DNA from: Bacteroidaceae bacterium
GTDB lineage: Bacteria > Bacteroidota > Bacteroidia > Bacteroidales > Bacteroidaceae
Direction: 5' to 3'
DNA: 43,345 nucleotides
NCBI GenBank assembly: GCA_017557475.1
Contig: JAFYYO010000050.1
Span: forward strand, 1 to 43,345
Shown: positions 22,541 through 33,700 of the stretch, piece after piece
Layout: every line of letters starts with the position of its first letter
Numbering within the stretch: position 1 is the stretch's first letter
Program-made: the position numbers and the translations under genes
The notes under the pieces: model-generated
The model's input: the letters and a program-made list of their open reading frames with translations, nothing else
The model's database searches: none
What the model was told of the DNA's origin: nothing

Positions 22541-25500
22541 CGCAAATGCGGATGACCTAGAAGGATTCCTCTACGGACAAGCTCCTGAACCTGATGGCAC
22601 CGAGTGGCAAAGCCCGGAGAAACTGTCGCTGAATAAGCTTCAGCCCCATGCCCACACCTTTCCCTTCGCAGGTGCAGATGCGGCTCGTCGGGTCTTGCCT
22701 GATGGCAGCAAGTATTATCAAAGCCTCGATGGCATCTGGAAGTTCCATTGGTGTTCGTCTCCTGAACAGCGTCCAAAGGGCTTTGCAGACGCGTCGTATG
22801 ATGTCTCGAACTGGGACGATATAAAGGTTCCGGGTTGTTGGAATGTGCAAGGACTCGGGAAGCATGGCGAGATGAAGTACGGTGTGCCCATCTACGTCAA
22901 TCAGCCCGTCATCTTCTATCACGAGGTGAAGAAGGACGACTGGCGTGAAGGCGTGATGCGCGAACCGAAGGACCAGCGCTGGACAACCTACACTTATCGC
23001 AATGAAGTGGGTTCCTACAGGCGCAACTTCACCATTCCTTCCGATTGGAAAGGCAGGCAGATCATCATCAACTTCGACGGTGTGGACAGCTTCTTCTACC
23101 TTTGGGTGAACGGACATTACGTGGGTTTCAGCAAGAATAGCCGCAACACGGCGCGCTTCGACATTACCGATTTCCTGCAGGACGGCGAGAATAGTGTGGC
23201 TTTGGAAGTGTACAGGAGCAGCGACGGCTCGTTCCTCGAGGCACAAGATATGTTCCGTCTGCCGGGCATCATCCGTAGCACATACCTTACCGCAATGCCG
23301 AAAGTGCAGATCAGCGACCTTGTTGTGCGCACAGAGGAACTCGCTGGTGGAGCCACCATTCGCATCGACCGCACGATTCGCAACCTTACGGGCATCATCA
23401 AGAGGGGTTTGACGGTGTCTTACACAATCTATCCCGTCAAGCTTTACAGCGATGAAACCGAGGACTTGGTGCGTGGGTTCACGGTCGACGTAAAACCGAT
23501 ATTGAGTGGTGCAAACGCGTTGGCACAGACGTTTGTGACTATCAAAGATCCTCTCCTGTGGAGTGCCGAGGCTCCTTATCGCTATGTCCTCGTGGCGGAG
23601 CTGAAGGACAGAAAAGGTCGTCTCCTTGACTGTACCTCCACTTATTTCGGCATTCGAACGGTCGAGATACGCGATACGAAGGCCAGCGACGACGAGTTCG
23701 GCTTGGCTGGTCGCTACTTCTATGTGAACGGACAACCTGTGAAACTCAAGGGCGTGAACCGTCACGAGACGAATCCAACCACAGGTCATGCCATCACGAG
23801 AGAGCAGATGACGCAGGAGGTGATGCTCATGAAGCGCGGCAACATCAACCATGTTCGCCTCTCGCACTACAGCAACGATCCCTACTTCTACTATCTCGCC
23901 GACAAGTACGGCCTGTATCTCGAGGATGAGGCAAACATCGAAAGCCACGAGTACTACTATGGTGAGGCCTCCCTTTCGCATCCCGAGGAATGGCGCGTGG
24001 CACATGTGGCGAGGGTTATGGAAGCGGTTCGTGCCCACGTGAACCATCCCTGTATCGTCATCTGGAGCCTGGGTAATGAGGCCGGACCGGGTAGGAACTT
24101 TGTCTCCGCATACAACGCCATCAAGGCTTTCGACAAGAGTCGTCCCATTCAATACGAGCGTAACAACGACATCGTGGACATGGGCTCGAACCAATATCCC
24201 TCGGTTGATTGGGTGCGACAGGCAGTCAAAGGCACCAGCAAGGGCATTAAGTACCCCTATCACATCTCGGAATATGCCCATTCCATGGGTAATTCCTTGG
24301 GCAATCTTGTTGACTATTGGGAGGCGATAGAGAGTACCAACTTCTTCTGCGGAGGTGCCATCTGGGACTGGGTTGACCAGGCTATCGACACCTATACAAA
24401 GGAAGAGGGAATCAAGTACTTTGGCTATGGCGGCGATCACGGCGACTGGCCCAACGACGGTATGTTCTGCATGAACGGCATCATGCTGCCCGACCTGACG
24501 CCGAAACCCCAATATTATGAGGTGAAGAAGGTCTATCAGAATGCTGACGTGAAACTTGATTCGATAGCAGGCGAAGAGGATGATGCCGTGGCGCACTTCA
24601 CCATCTTCAACAAGAACTACTTCGAGCCGATAACTCAAGACACGTATGACATCGTGGCGCTTATTGTCAGGAATGGCGAAGTGGTGGAGGAAGTGCCCAT
24701 TACCTTGCAGGAAGACATCTTGCCACGCATGGACATGCAGTGCTCCTGCCCTGTAGATATGTTATATTCCGGCACGTATTACCTGAACGTCGAGTTCCGT
24801 TTGAAGGAGGACATGCCTTGGGCAAAGAAGGGTTATGTGCAGATGGCGGAGCAGTTGTTCCTCAAGGATGATGCAGAGATGGACTATTCTTATGCCGTGA
24901 AGAAAGGCGATATGGAATTGACGGAAAAGGACGGAAAGACAATCGTGAGCGGCAAGGACGTCAAAGTCACCTTTGATAATGAGACTGGAAGCCTTTGTGG
25001 AATAGAGTTCGAGGGCAAGACCATCCTCCAGGATTCGCCGCTGCTGTTGTCGGCTTTCCGTGCTCCTGTGGATAACGACAACTGGGCAAGAGACCAATGG
25101 TTCAAGCATGGATTGTACGCCTTGCAGCATAAGGCTCAGGGCAAGCCGACAACCCATAAGTTCCCTGACGGCTCTGTGCTTGTCGCTTATACTGTCGTGA
25201 GCCAAGCTCCAGGCAAGGGCGGCGTGAAATATCGCTTGGGAAAAGCCGGCCAACCCTACGAGAGCGTGGATGATGCGACAGGCGAGGGCGAAAGGGTTTC
25301 CTTCACGACAACGCAATATTATATGGTCTATCCAGATGGTATGGTATTGCTTGCAAGCAGCATCATTACGAGCGATCCGGACTTGCCGCTGCCCCGTTTG
25401 GGTTACGAGATTAAGCTGCCCAGCCGTTTCGACCAGTATACTTACTACGGACGAGGTCCTTTGAACAACTACAACGACCGCAAAACAGGCTCATTCATAG

Positions 25501-26540
25501 GGCTTTACCATAGTACTGTGCAAGAGCAATTCGTCGCTTTCCCAAAGCCTCAGAGCATGGGTAACCGCGAGGATGTCCGTTGGTGTGCACTTCAAGATAA
25601 GGAAGGCGACGGCTTGGCTTTTGCCAGCCAACTTGGTACGATGAGTACCTCGGCACTTCCTTGGAGTGCTCTTCAACTGACGCTTGCCCAGCATCCACAT
25701 GAACTTCCTGAGAGCGACGGCACCTATCTCCACCTCGATTGCAAGGTGAACGGAATGGGTGGAAACAGTTGCGGACAAGGCGGACCGTTGAAGCCGGACA
25801 GAGTTCTTGGGGCACATCATCAGATGAAGCTCTTGATTGCTCCTGTTAAGGGAGACGACGAGCTTTCTGGTTCCTGGATAAAAAGGAGAAACCTCCTTAC
25901 CCCGCTTGCCATTTTGCGCGATAAAGCTGGCAAAGTCACCATTCAGGGCGATCCCAAGACCCACGAATGGGGAAGTTGCATCTACTATAAGATAGGTAAA
26001 GGCAAAGTGCAGAAGTACGCCGAGCCCTTCGATTTGCACGAAGGCGGAGCCGTTTCTGCTTGGTATAAAGACTGCGAGGAATTGCCGACTTCGGCAACCT
26101 TCGAACGCATCGAGAAAGTGCCCGTCGAGGTGGTTTATGTAAGTAGTGAGGAAGGTCCTGACGACGGGTACGCCAAGTACCTTGTTGACGGCGATCCGAG
26201 CACCATTTGGCACACGATGTATAGCATCACCGTTCCGAAATATCCGCATTGGATTGACTTCGATTGTGGTGAGGAAAAACTCATCAAGGGCTTCAGCTAT
26301 CTGCCCCGTCAGGACGGCAGTCCCAACGGCAACATTAAGGGGTATCGAGTGCAACTCAGTCAGGACGGACAGACTTGGACAGAGCCCGTCTGCGAAGGCG
26401 ACTTCGAGAACTCGTCGAAGGAAAAGAAAGTGATGCTTCCCAAGCCACAGAAAGCCCGCTATCTTCGCTTTACGGCTTTGTCGAGTCAAAATGGCGCGGA
26501 CTGGGCTTCTGGAGCCGAGTTCAACGTCCTTGCCGAGTAG
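22494..26540 (+). CDS. Secreted glycoside hydrolase family 2 enzyme (beta-galactosidase-like) with C-terminal discoidin-type domain
   Basis: 1,348 residues starting with a signal peptide (MKKLFTTLILSALAFSANA). A LacZ-type core follows: jelly-roll sugar-binding domain (GSYRRNFTIPSDW, FDGVDSFFYLWVNG, GFSKNSR), Ig-like domains, TIM barrel with KGVNRHETNP, acid/base Glu529 in WSLGNEAG and nucleophile Glu593 in ISEYAHSMGNS, then the beta-galactosidase small-chain region (FRAPVDND, YYGRGPLNNYNDR). The last 140 residues (VVYVSSEEGPDDGYA, LVDGDPSTIWHT, HWIDFDCG) are an F5/8C (CBM32-like) module for glycan binding. No lipobox, so it is probably periplasmic. The open frame extends upstream into pfkB; ATG at 22494 is chosen because the signal peptide starts there. 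Likely cleaves terminal beta-galactosides. Confidence 0.93.
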   Translation: MKKLFTTLILSALAFSANADDLEGFLYGQAPEPDGTEWQSPEKLSLNKLQPHAHTFPFAGADAARRVLPDGSKYYQSLDGIWKFHWCSSPEQRPKGFADASYDVSNWDDIKVPGCWNVQGLGKHGEMKYGVPIYVNQPVIFYHEVKKDDWREGVMREPKDQRWTTYTYRNEVGSYRRNFTIPSDWKGRQIIINFDGVDSFFYLWVNGHYVGFSKNSRNTARFDITDFLQDGENSVALEVYRSSDGSFLEAQDMFRLPGIIRSTYLTAMPKVQISDLVVRTEELAGGATIRIDRTIRNLTGIIKRGLTVSYTIYPVKLYSDETEDLVRGFTVDVKPILSGANALAQTFVTIKDPLLWSAEAPYRYVLVAELKDRKGRLLDCTSTYFGIRTVEIRDTKASDDEFGLAGRYFYVNGQPVKLKGVNRHETNPTTGHAITREQMTQEVMLMKRGNINHVRLSHYSNDPYFYYLADKYGLYLEDEANIESHEYYYGEASLSHPEEWRVAHVARVMEAVRAHVNHPCIVIWSLGNEAGPGRNFVSAYNAIKAFDKSRPIQYERNNDIVDMGSNQYPSVDWVRQAVKGTSKGIKYPYHISEYAHSMGNSLGNLVDYWEAIESTNFFCGGAIWDWVDQAIDTYTKEEGIKYFGYGGDHGDWPNDGMFCMNGIMLPDLTPKPQYYEVKKVYQNADVKLDSIAGEEDDAVAHFTIFNKNYFEPITQDTYDIVALIVRNGEVVEEVPITLQEDILPRMDMQCSCPVDMLYSGTYYLNVEFRLKEDMPWAKKGYVQMAEQLFLKDDAEMDYSYAVKKGDMELTEKDGKTIVSGKDVKVTFDNETGSLCGIEFEGKTILQDSPLLLSAFRAPVDNDNWARDQWFKHGLYALQHKAQGKPTTHKFPDGSVLVAYTVVSQAPGKGGVKYRLGKAGQPYESVDDATGEGERVSFTTTQYYMVYPDGMVLLASSIITSDPDLPLPRLGYEIKLPSRFDQYTYYGRGPLNNYNDRKTGSFIGLYHSTVQEQFVAFPKPQSMGNREDVRWCALQDKEGDGLAFASQLGTMSTSALPWSALQLTLAQHPHELPESDGTYLHLDCKVNGMGGNSCGQGGPLKPDRVLGAHHQMKLLIAPVKGDDELSGSWIKRRNLLTPLAILRDKAGKVTIQGDPKTHEWGSCIYYKIGKGKVQKYAEPFDLHEGGAVSAWYKDCEELPTSATFERIEKVPVEVVYVSSEEGPDDGYAKYLVDGDPSTIWHTMYSITVPKYPHWIDFDCGEEKLIKGFSYLPRQDGSPNGNIKGYRVQLSQDGQTWTEPVCEGDFENSSKEKKVMLPKPQKARYLRFTALSSQNGADWASGAEFNVLAE

Positions 26541-26547
26541 TGTTGGA

Positions 26548-26680
26548 TAATTAGGCGTGTCTAGTTGCTCAACTAGGCACGTCTAGTTTGCCAATTAGGC
26601 ACGTCTAGTTTGCCAATTAGGCACGTCTAGTTTGCCAACTAGGCACGCCTAGTTCGTCAACTAGGCTGGGCTTGTTTTTT
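26548..26680 (+). repeat. CTAG-family 22-bp tandem repeat, array 2, ending in a terminator-like hairpin
   Basis: About five units with the core GTCTAGTTTGCCAATTAGGC start eight bases after the GH2 stop. The last unit is GCCTAGTT, CGTC, AACTAGGC, a perfect 8-bp hairpin, followed after eight bases by a T7 run (26,674 on), so it could terminate transcription. The rest of the gap to 26,789 holds the palindrome GACCTTAAGGTC (about 26,707) and AT-rich DNA. Confidence 0.9.
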
Positions 26681-26789
26681 TCTTAGGGTCTTTAAGGAGT
26701 TTAAGGACCTTAAGGTCGTTAAAGATTAAAAAAAGTTGTTTTTCGCATAATTTTGCATCGAAAAGGGCAAGATTCTCCGTAAAAAATAT

Positions 26790-26797
26790 TATCTTTG
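26790..26797 (+). promoter_or_regulatory. Promoter of the GNAT-like gene, -7 element
   Basis: TATCTTTG fits the consensus. Initiation near 26,803 would leave a leader of only about five bases to the ATG at 26808, which favours the ATG at 26835. Confidence 0.65.
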
Positions 26798-26834
26798 CAC
26801 GATTAATATGCCGTATAGGCAAGCGGGAACGAGT

Positions 26835-27986
26835 ATGAGTACAGTAACAGTCAGTCAGGTTAGCACGGCCAAGGAGATGCGGGCATTTGTCCGCTTCAAC
26901 TATGAGCTGTATAAAGACTGTTCGCTGGCTGTGCCTGATATGCTCGAAGACACGCTCGAGACGCTCGATTCCCGCAGCAATCCTGCTTTCCACTTCTGCG
27001 AGGCAGCTTTCTTTCTGGCTCGTCGGGACGGTTGCATCGTAGGCCGTGTGGCAGCCATCATCAATACGCGTGCCAACCAGAAATGGGGCAGGCAAGAGGT
27101 TCGCTTTGGTTGGATCGACTTCATCGACGATCTGGAAGTGAGCAGAGCACTGCTCGAGACCGTCGAGATATGGGGGCAGGAGAGAGGCATGACGCAGATT
27201 GTGGGGCCGTTGGGCTTCACCGACCTCGACCCCGAGGGCATGCTCACCGACGGCTACGACCAGCTCTCTACGCTCAATACCATCTATAACTATCCCTACT
27301 ACCCGCAGCACATGGCTCAGCTCGGCTTCGAGAAAGAGACCGGCTGGGTGGAGCGCAAGGTGTTCATTCCCAAGGGAGAACATGAGGCCAACAACGCCAA
27401 GTACTTCCGCATAGCACAGGTTGCAGAGCAGCGCTACGGCTTCCGTCTGCGTCACTTCCGCAGCAAAAGGGACATCCGCAAAGGGGGATATGTGGAGAAG
27501 ATGCTCGGCGTGATCAACCGTGCATATGCCGATCTCTATGGCTACAGCGAGCTTGATGAGCGGCAGATGCAGTGGTATGCCAAGCGCTTCCTGATGATGC
27601 TCGACCGCCACTTCCTCACTGTAGTGGAGAATACAGAAGGCGAGATCATCGGAGTAGGCATATGTATGCCCAGTCTGAGCCGAGCCGTCCAGAAAGCCAA
27701 GGCAAAGCTCTTCCCCTTCGGCTGGTGGTATATCGCCAAGGAACTCTGGCTCAAGCAGAAGCATCAGATACTCGACATGCTCCTGGTAGGCGTACTGCCC
27801 GAGTATCAGGAAAGAGGCGCCAACGCTCTCTTCTTTGCCGACCTGATTCCACAAGGCATAAAGTGCGGCTACGAATGGGCAGAAACGCATCCCCAGCTGG
27901 AAGACAACATGGCCAGCCAGATGCAGTGGAAGAACCTCGACTGCAGCATCCACAAGCGCAGAGCAGTGTTCGCAAAGAAACTTTAA
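26835..27986 (+). CDS. GNAT-like N-acetyltransferase-related protein
   Basis: A 383-residue protein of a family widespread in Bacteroidetes, annotated from memory as hypothetical or GNAT-like. It opens with [18 protein letters not shown] and VPDML, contains a GNAT-style strand-turn ([19 protein letters not shown]), [20 protein letters not shown], and a second such unit ([22 protein letters not shown], then [19 protein letters not shown]), which suggests two tandem acyltransferase folds. The acceptor is unknown. An in-frame ATG at 26808 would add nine residues but leaves almost no leader. It precedes parE by four bases. Confidence 0.7.
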   Translation: MSTVTVSQVSTAKEMRAFVRFNYELYKDCSLAVPDMLEDTLETLDSRSNPAFHFCEAAFFLARRDGCIVGRVAAIINTRANQKWGRQEVRFGWIDFIDDLEVSRALLETVEIWGQERGMTQIVGPLGFTDLDPEGMLTDGYDQLSTLNTIYNYPYYPQHMAQLGFEKETGWVERKVFIPKGEHEANNAKYFRIAQVAEQRYGFRLRHFRSKRDIRKGGYVEKMLGVINRAYADLYGYSELDERQMQWYAKRFLMMLDRHFLTVVENTEGEIIGVGICMPSLSRAVQKAKAKLFPFGWWYIAKELWLKQKHQILDMLLVGVLPEYQERGANALFFADLIPQGIKCGYEWAETHPQLEDNMASQMQWKNLDCSIHKRRAVFAKKL

Positions 27987-27990
27987 GACT

Positions 27991-29979
27991 ATGATTTCAG
28001 CACAATACGACGAAGGTAATATCCGCCATCTCTCCGACATGGAGCACATTCGGACGCGTCCTGGTATGTACATTGGGCGCCTCAGTGATGGCTCACAGGC
28101 AGACGACGGCATCTACGTGCTTCTCAAGGAGGTCATCGACAACAGCATCGATGAGTTCAAGATGGGAGCCGGCAAACGCATCGAGGTTGACATAGAAGAT
28201 AACCTCCGCGTTCATGTCCGCGATTACGGACGTGGCATCCCTCTCGGCAAGCTTGTGGAAGCCGTCTCAATGCTCAATACTGGTGGCAAGTATGACAGTA
28301 AAGCGTTCCAGAAGAGTGTTGGCCTGAACGGCGTCGGCCTCAAGGCTGTCAATGCCCTGAGCAATCGCTTCGAGGTCCAAAGCTTCCGTGACGGACAGAT
28401 GCGCAAAGCAGTCTTCAGCAAAGGCATCCTCGAGAGCGACACGACCGAAGCTACTCAGGATGAGAACGGCACCGCTGTATTCTTCGAGCCCGACGCTTCC
28501 CTCTTCAAGCACTATGCATTCCGAGGTGAGTTTGTCGAGATAATGCTCCGCAACTACACCTACCTCAACACAGGACTGGCGATGATGTTCAACGGTCGCC
28601 GCATCATTTCTCGCGACGGACTGAGTGACCTCCTGTCCGACCGCATGGACTACGAGCCGCTCTATCCCATCATCCATCTCCGAGGCGAGGACATCGAGAT
28701 AGCATTTACCCACACGAAGCAGAACGGCGAAGAATACTACTCGTTCGTCAACGGACAGAACACCACACTTGGCGGCACGCATCAGGCTGCTTTCAAGAAA
28801 TACATTGCTGAAGTCATCAAGGACTACAGCGGCAAGAACTACGAGTATGCCGACATCCGCAACGGCATCGTGGCTGCCATCAGCATCAACATACAAGAGC
28901 CGACCTTCGAGAGTCAGACAAAAGTCAAGCTCGGCAGCACAACGACGGAGCCCAACGGCGGCATCTCCATCGATAAGTTCATAGGCGATTTCGTCAAAGA
29001 GCAGGTAGATAATTACCTGCACAAGAACACCGACGTGGCCGACATCATCCTGCAGAAAGTGGCAGAAAGCGAGAAACTCCGCAAGGAAATGGCCGGCATA
29101 GCCAAGAAGGCTCGCGAGATGTCGAAGAAAGCCAGCCTGCACAACCGCAAACTCCGTGACTGCAGGGTACACCTAACCGACTCTAAGGGCGAGCTACAAG
29201 AGGAGAGCAGCATCTTCATCACTGAGGGCGACTCCGCCAGCGGCAGCATTACCAAGAGCCGAGACGTCAACACACAGGCCGTTTTCTCTCTTCGAGGTAA
29301 GCCACTCAACTGCTACAAACTCACCAAGAAGGTCGTCTATGAGAACGAGGAGTTCAACCTCTTGCAGGCAGCACTCAATATCGAGGACGGACTCGAGGGA
29401 CTTCGTTACAATAAAGTAATCGTGGCAACCGATGCCGATGACGACGGTATGCATATCCGCCTGCTGATGCTCACCTTCTTCCTCAAGTTCTTCCCGGAGC
29501 TCGTCAAAAAAGGTCACGTCTTCATCCTGCAGACGCCGCTGTTCCGTGTTCGCGGCAGAAAGACGAAGATAGGAAAAGCCAAAGTCAGTGCCATCGAAAA
29601 GGAGTTGGAAGCCAGAGAAAACGCTACCGACGAAGCAGCCTACAGCGATGGCAAGCGTCCTCGCCACCTCAGCCTCTCAAAGGACTTCGTGACACAGTAT
29701 TGCTACTCTGAAGACGAGCGCCAGCAAGCTATCGATGACCTCGGCCCGGAGCCAGAGATAACGCGCTTCAAAGGCTTGGGCGAGATAAGCCCCGAGGAGT
29801 TCCGCAACTTCATCGGCCCCGACATCCGCCTCGACCAAGTGATGCTCCACAAGTCCGACCAGCTGGAAGAACTGCTGAACTTCTACATGGGCGACAACAC
29901 CATGGAACGCCAGAACTTTATCATCGACAACCTCGTCATCGAGGAAGACCTGGCCGAAGAAGAGGAGGTGGAAGCATGA
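27991..29979 (+). CDS. parE: Type IIA DNA topoisomerase subunit B (topoisomerase IV ParE type)
   Basis: The 662-residue ATPase/TOPRIM subunit of a type IIA topoisomerase, which decatenates or relaxes chromosomes with its A subunit (not in the window). GHKL ATPase motifs: [10 protein letters not shown] (with the catalytic Glu), [24 protein letters not shown]. The transducer domain follows with QTKVKLGS, then TOPRIM motifs ITEGDSASG and [14 protein letters not shown]. The ending ([18 protein letters not shown] and on) is the usual one. DDD metal site present. The protein lacks the insert of many GyrB proteins, so ParE is favoured over GyrB. It overlaps coaD by four bases. Confidence 0.93.
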   Translation: MISAQYDEGNIRHLSDMEHIRTRPGMYIGRLSDGSQADDGIYVLLKEVIDNSIDEFKMGAGKRIEVDIEDNLRVHVRDYGRGIPLGKLVEAVSMLNTGGKYDSKAFQKSVGLNGVGLKAVNALSNRFEVQSFRDGQMRKAVFSKGILESDTTEATQDENGTAVFFEPDASLFKHYAFRGEFVEIMLRNYTYLNTGLAMMFNGRRIISRDGLSDLLSDRMDYEPLYPIIHLRGEDIEIAFTHTKQNGEEYYSFVNGQNTTLGGTHQAAFKKYIAEVIKDYSGKNYEYADIRNGIVAAISINIQEPTFESQTKVKLGSTTTEPNGGISIDKFIGDFVKEQVDNYLHKNTDVADIILQKVAESEKLRKEMAGIAKKAREMSKKASLHNRKLRDCRVHLTDSKGELQEESSIFITEGDSASGSITKSRDVNTQAVFSLRGKPLNCYKLTKKVVYENEEFNLLQAALNIEDGLEGLRYNKVIVATDADDDGMHIRLLMLTFFLKFFPELVKKGHVFILQTPLFRVRGRKTKIGKAKVSAIEKELEARENATDEAAYSDGKRPRHLSLSKDFVTQYCYSEDERQQAIDDLGPEPEITRFKGLGEISPEEFRNFIGPDIRLDQVMLHKSDQLEELLNFYMGDNTMERQNFIIDNLVIEEDLAEEEEVEA

Positions 29980-30416
29980 TGCGAAAGGCTCTCTTCCCTG
30001 GGTCGTTCGACCCGTTTACCAAAGGGCATGCCGACATCGTCGGGCGTGCGCTGGAGCTCTTCGACGAGGTCATTATCGGCGTAGGCTATAATGAACAGAA
30101 ACAAGGGTGGATGCCTGTCGAGGAACGTGTCGCTTCTATTAAGAAACTCTATTTCGACGAGCCCCGCATCAAAGTGGAATGCTACAGCGGACTTACCGCT
30201 GATTTTGCCAAGGCGAATGGCATCACCGCCATTGTCCGCGGTGTCCGTACGACGACGGATTTCGAGTATGAGATGCAGATGGCCGATGTGAATCGTCAAC
30301 TCACGGGTATCGAGACCATTCTGCTCCCCGCTTCGCCTCAGTATGCAAGCCTCAGCAGTTCCCTTGTACGCGAGCTTGCGCACTTTGGGCACGACATCTC
30401 CGAATACCTTCCCTAG
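29976..30416 (+). CDS. coaD: Phosphopantetheine adenylyltransferase
   Basis: Catalyses the fourth step of coenzyme A synthesis, joining AMP from ATP to 4'-phosphopantetheine. The 146-residue protein has the nucleotidyltransferase signatures: [21 protein letters not shown] near the N-terminus, where KGH provides the (H/T)xGH-type ATP site, and [14 protein letters not shown] near the end. The middle [21 protein letters not shown] is typical of CoaD. Length is slightly shorter than E. coli (159). It starts four bases inside parE (ATGATG), so translation is coupled. Confidence 0.96.
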   Translation: MMRKALFPGSFDPFTKGHADIVGRALELFDEVIIGVGYNEQKQGWMPVEERVASIKKLYFDEPRIKVECYSGLTADFAKANGITAIVRGVRTTTDFEYEMQMADVNRQLTGIETILLPASPQYASLSSSLVRELAHFGHDISEYLP

Positions 30417-30443
30417 CTTATCGGAAAACATAACGTGTTATGA

Positions 30444-30560
30444 TGGCAAACTAGCCGTGCCTAGTTTGTCAATTAGGCGTGTCTAGTTTGCCAATTAGGC
30501 GTGCCTAGTTTGCCAATTAGGCGTGCCTAGTTTTTCAACTCTCCACGCTTTCTTCTTTTT
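30444..30560 (+). repeat. CTAG-family 22-bp tandem repeat, array 3, with terminator-like end
   Basis: About four units (GGCGTGCCTAGTTTGCCAATTA) start about 28 bases after coaD. The end can fold as GCGTG/CACGC, followed by TTTCTTCTTTTTTC. CATAACGTGTTATG (about 30,428-30,441), a perfect palindrome, sits just before and resembles the recQ repeat unit. Confidence 0.88.
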
Positions 30561-30666
30561 TCATCCCTTTCCTTCCCATTCCCACTGCATTTCTTTGCAA
30601 GCGGAAAGTATGTTTTGTACTTTTTTCGCAAAAAGTGTCTTTTATTAAAGAAATGTGTTAAAAAGT

Positions 30667-30697
30667 TTTGAGGCAAAGCTAAAAAAATATATCTTTG
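30667..30697 (+). promoter_or_regulatory. Promoter of the first giant secreted protein
   Basis: TTTG (30667-30670), 19 bp, and TATCTTTG (30690-30697). The 20 bases ending in this TTTG (30651-30670) are identical to 37939-37958 before the paralogue. A leader of about 65 bases follows. Confidence 0.8.
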
Positions 30698-30768
30698 CTA
30701 GGCAATATGCATGATTTAACAAGAAAAATTAAAGTAATTAACCATTTTATTAACTAAATTCAACATTT

Positions 30769-33700
30769 ATGAGTAAAAAACTACTGAATCTGTGTCTGGC
30801 AGCGCTGCTGAGCGTTGTCTCCACAGCTGCGTGGGCGCTTTCCGACGTTGGAGGCGTTTACCAGATTGGTACTCCGGAAGACTTGGTTGCCTTCGCGGAG
30901 CTCGTGAATGGTGATAACCCCTATGCTTGTGCCGTACTGACGGCCGACATAGTGAAACCAGTCACCGATGTTACCATGATTGGTCGAGACGGCCAAGACT
31001 TCCAAGGTACCTTCGACGGCCAGGGTCACACTATCACCATCGACTTGTACTCTCAAGGTTCAGAAGGTACGGCACTCTTCCGCAATGTCGGTGTGCATGC
31101 TATCATCCAGAACCTGAAGGTACAGGGCACCATTACTTCCGACCAGAAGTTTGCTGCCGGTATTGCTGTTTGGAGCAGTGGCATCATTCGCGGTTGCTAC
31201 GTTGACGTTACCGTGAACAGCTCCTTCGCTGGAGATGCCACTCATGGCGGTATCGTTGCCGTATCCAGCCGTGGTACAGTCATCGAGAACTGTCTGGCTA
31301 AGTTCAAGGTTCTCGGTGCAACCACCCAGAACTGTGGCGGTCTCGTTGGTTGGAGTAACCATCCAATGAATGCTGTGAACTGTCTTGTCATCTCTGATGG
31401 AAGTACTTTGGATCTCAGCAACAACGGTAGTGCCAACATTGCCAGAAACACTGATTGTATAAGAAGTGTCAATCTGGAGAACTACAACCAGAACATCTAT
31501 GCAAACCGTCCAAATGGTGCTTCCTCTAACAACTATGTCACCAACCAATGGGGCACCAACGTTGCTACGACCGTTGTGGCATACGAAGACCTTGCCGACG
31601 GCCGTATCTGCTATCAGCTGAATACCGACCAGAGCAAGACCAACTGGGTACAGAGGATTGGCACAGACCCGTTCCCCGTTCCTGCTGCATTCGGAAGTGG
31701 ACAAGTATATGCATCTGTCCCAACCGACTGCGATGGCAAGCCATCTTCAGGGGCAACAGAAGAAAACATTTCCTATTCGAATAGTGGTGAGATTCAGGCA
31801 GCAGAACACCAGTTCGACAAGTACGGCATCTGCTCTGTTTGCGGCTGCTTCAACTTCAGCTACTTTGACTTCGACAATCCGGAGAAGTTCGACCAGACTG
31901 ATAGGGCTGCCTTCCTGAAGAGTGCAGCAGACATCGACATTGTTGAGGGCTGGAACCGTATCGGCGACGGCTTTAAGCTCAACATGAAGATGGCTAACGA
32001 CATTGAGTACATCGCCGAACCAGGACATGCTATTGTTAACACCTCCAACTGGATTGATGGTAACTTCAACGGCCAGGGCCATGAACTCACCATCGAGGTT
32101 TCCGAAGTCGGCACCGATGCTGCCTGCTTCATTCCGCAGCACACTGGCATATTCGAGAACGTTATTATGCACGGCTCCATTTCTACAAGCGGACAGTATG
32201 CAGGCTCTATCTCTGCCCGTGCCCGTCAAGCAACGGTGCGTAACGTGTTCTCCGATATTGAAATCAATTCTACTTGCATAGGCGATAACACCTCTGGAGG
32301 TTTGTTCGGTATTGCATACGGAACGAAGCAAGTTGAGAATTGTATCTATGCCGGTAACATCAACGGCTTGGAGGGCACAGAGTGTATCGCCGGCTTCTGC
32401 GGCTGGTCAGACGGTCAGACACATTTCAACAATTGTGCCTTCCTTGGTACCCTCAACAATGATGGCGGTGACTCACAGACAATTTCCCGCCACGGAACTA
32501 ACATATTCTGTGAAAACGTATATAGCCTCTATAACTATTCAAGGTCCAGTAGTAATGGCTCAGACGAGGGTTTCTACACTTTGTATGAAAATAGTCAAGG
32601 GGTAGAAAACGGAGAGTTAGCTTTCTTCTTGAATGGCAAGCAAAACGGTGTTGAGCGCTTCTATCAGAAGATTGGTGAAGACATCTTCCCCATGCCTTTC
32701 GCAAAGGAAGGAGCACTCGTCTATGCAAATGCCCCTGGTTTCCTCTGCGATGGTACACCTTTGGGGGAGACAACTTACAGCAACACTTATACGGAAGACC
32801 CTGTTATTCCCGACCATCAGTTTGAAGATGGCTTCTGCACAGAATGCGGTAACATTCAGGAAGACTACCTCACTCCCGTTGATGGTTGGTTCGAAATCAG
32901 TAATGGTGCAGAACTTGTATGGTGGACAAACTATGCTGCCAAGCATCTGGATGCCAGCGCTCGCCTGACCGATGACATCGACATGAACGGCTACTGCGAT
33001 CGTTGGGCTAATGTCGGTACAGAAGGTGCTCCCTTCTATGGTAACTTCGACGGTCAGTTCCACACTATCAGCAACCTTGTTGTTGAAAAAACAGCAAGCA
33101 GAGGCGTGGGCCTTATCGCCGTCATGAACAGCTTGCCTTCTGCAGGTTATGGTGGCATTAGTGATGCTGACGCTCGTGCAGCAGAAGGTGTATATATTAA
33201 GAATGTGGTACTCGACGAATCCTGTAGTCTTACCGGTTGGGGCTATGTCGGCCTTGTGGGTATGACTGCAAGTTGGGCTGGTCACGTCAACATTAAGGGC
33301 GTGATGATGTGTGGTGATGTAACAGCAACCGAAGGCCCCAATGCTTCTGGCGTATTCGGTTGTGTCATGGGCTCAACATGTCATGTTACCATCGACAACT
33401 GCGGTATGGTCGGCAACGTTTATGGTCCGAAGGAGAATGGTTCATTCTCTGGCTGGCTCGGCAGTTATGCAGAAGTAACCAACTGCTTCGCTGTCGGTGA
33501 AGTAGAAGGAACAGAAAGCGATGATCGTTACTTTGCTCGTTATGGCACTGCTACCATTACGAACTGCTATGCCTTGCACGGCACTCAGGTGCCTCTCGTA
33601 ACGGCAGAGGATTTCGTTAGTGGTGCTCTTGCTTGGAGAGCAAACGGAAATCAGTTCCGCACCTCTTACTGGTATCAGACCATCGGCGATGACTACTATC

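Noticed and set aside
22557..24638. 693-codon open frame antisense to the GH2 gene
   Set aside because: Mirror frame; the plus strand carries the catalytic residues and signal peptide.
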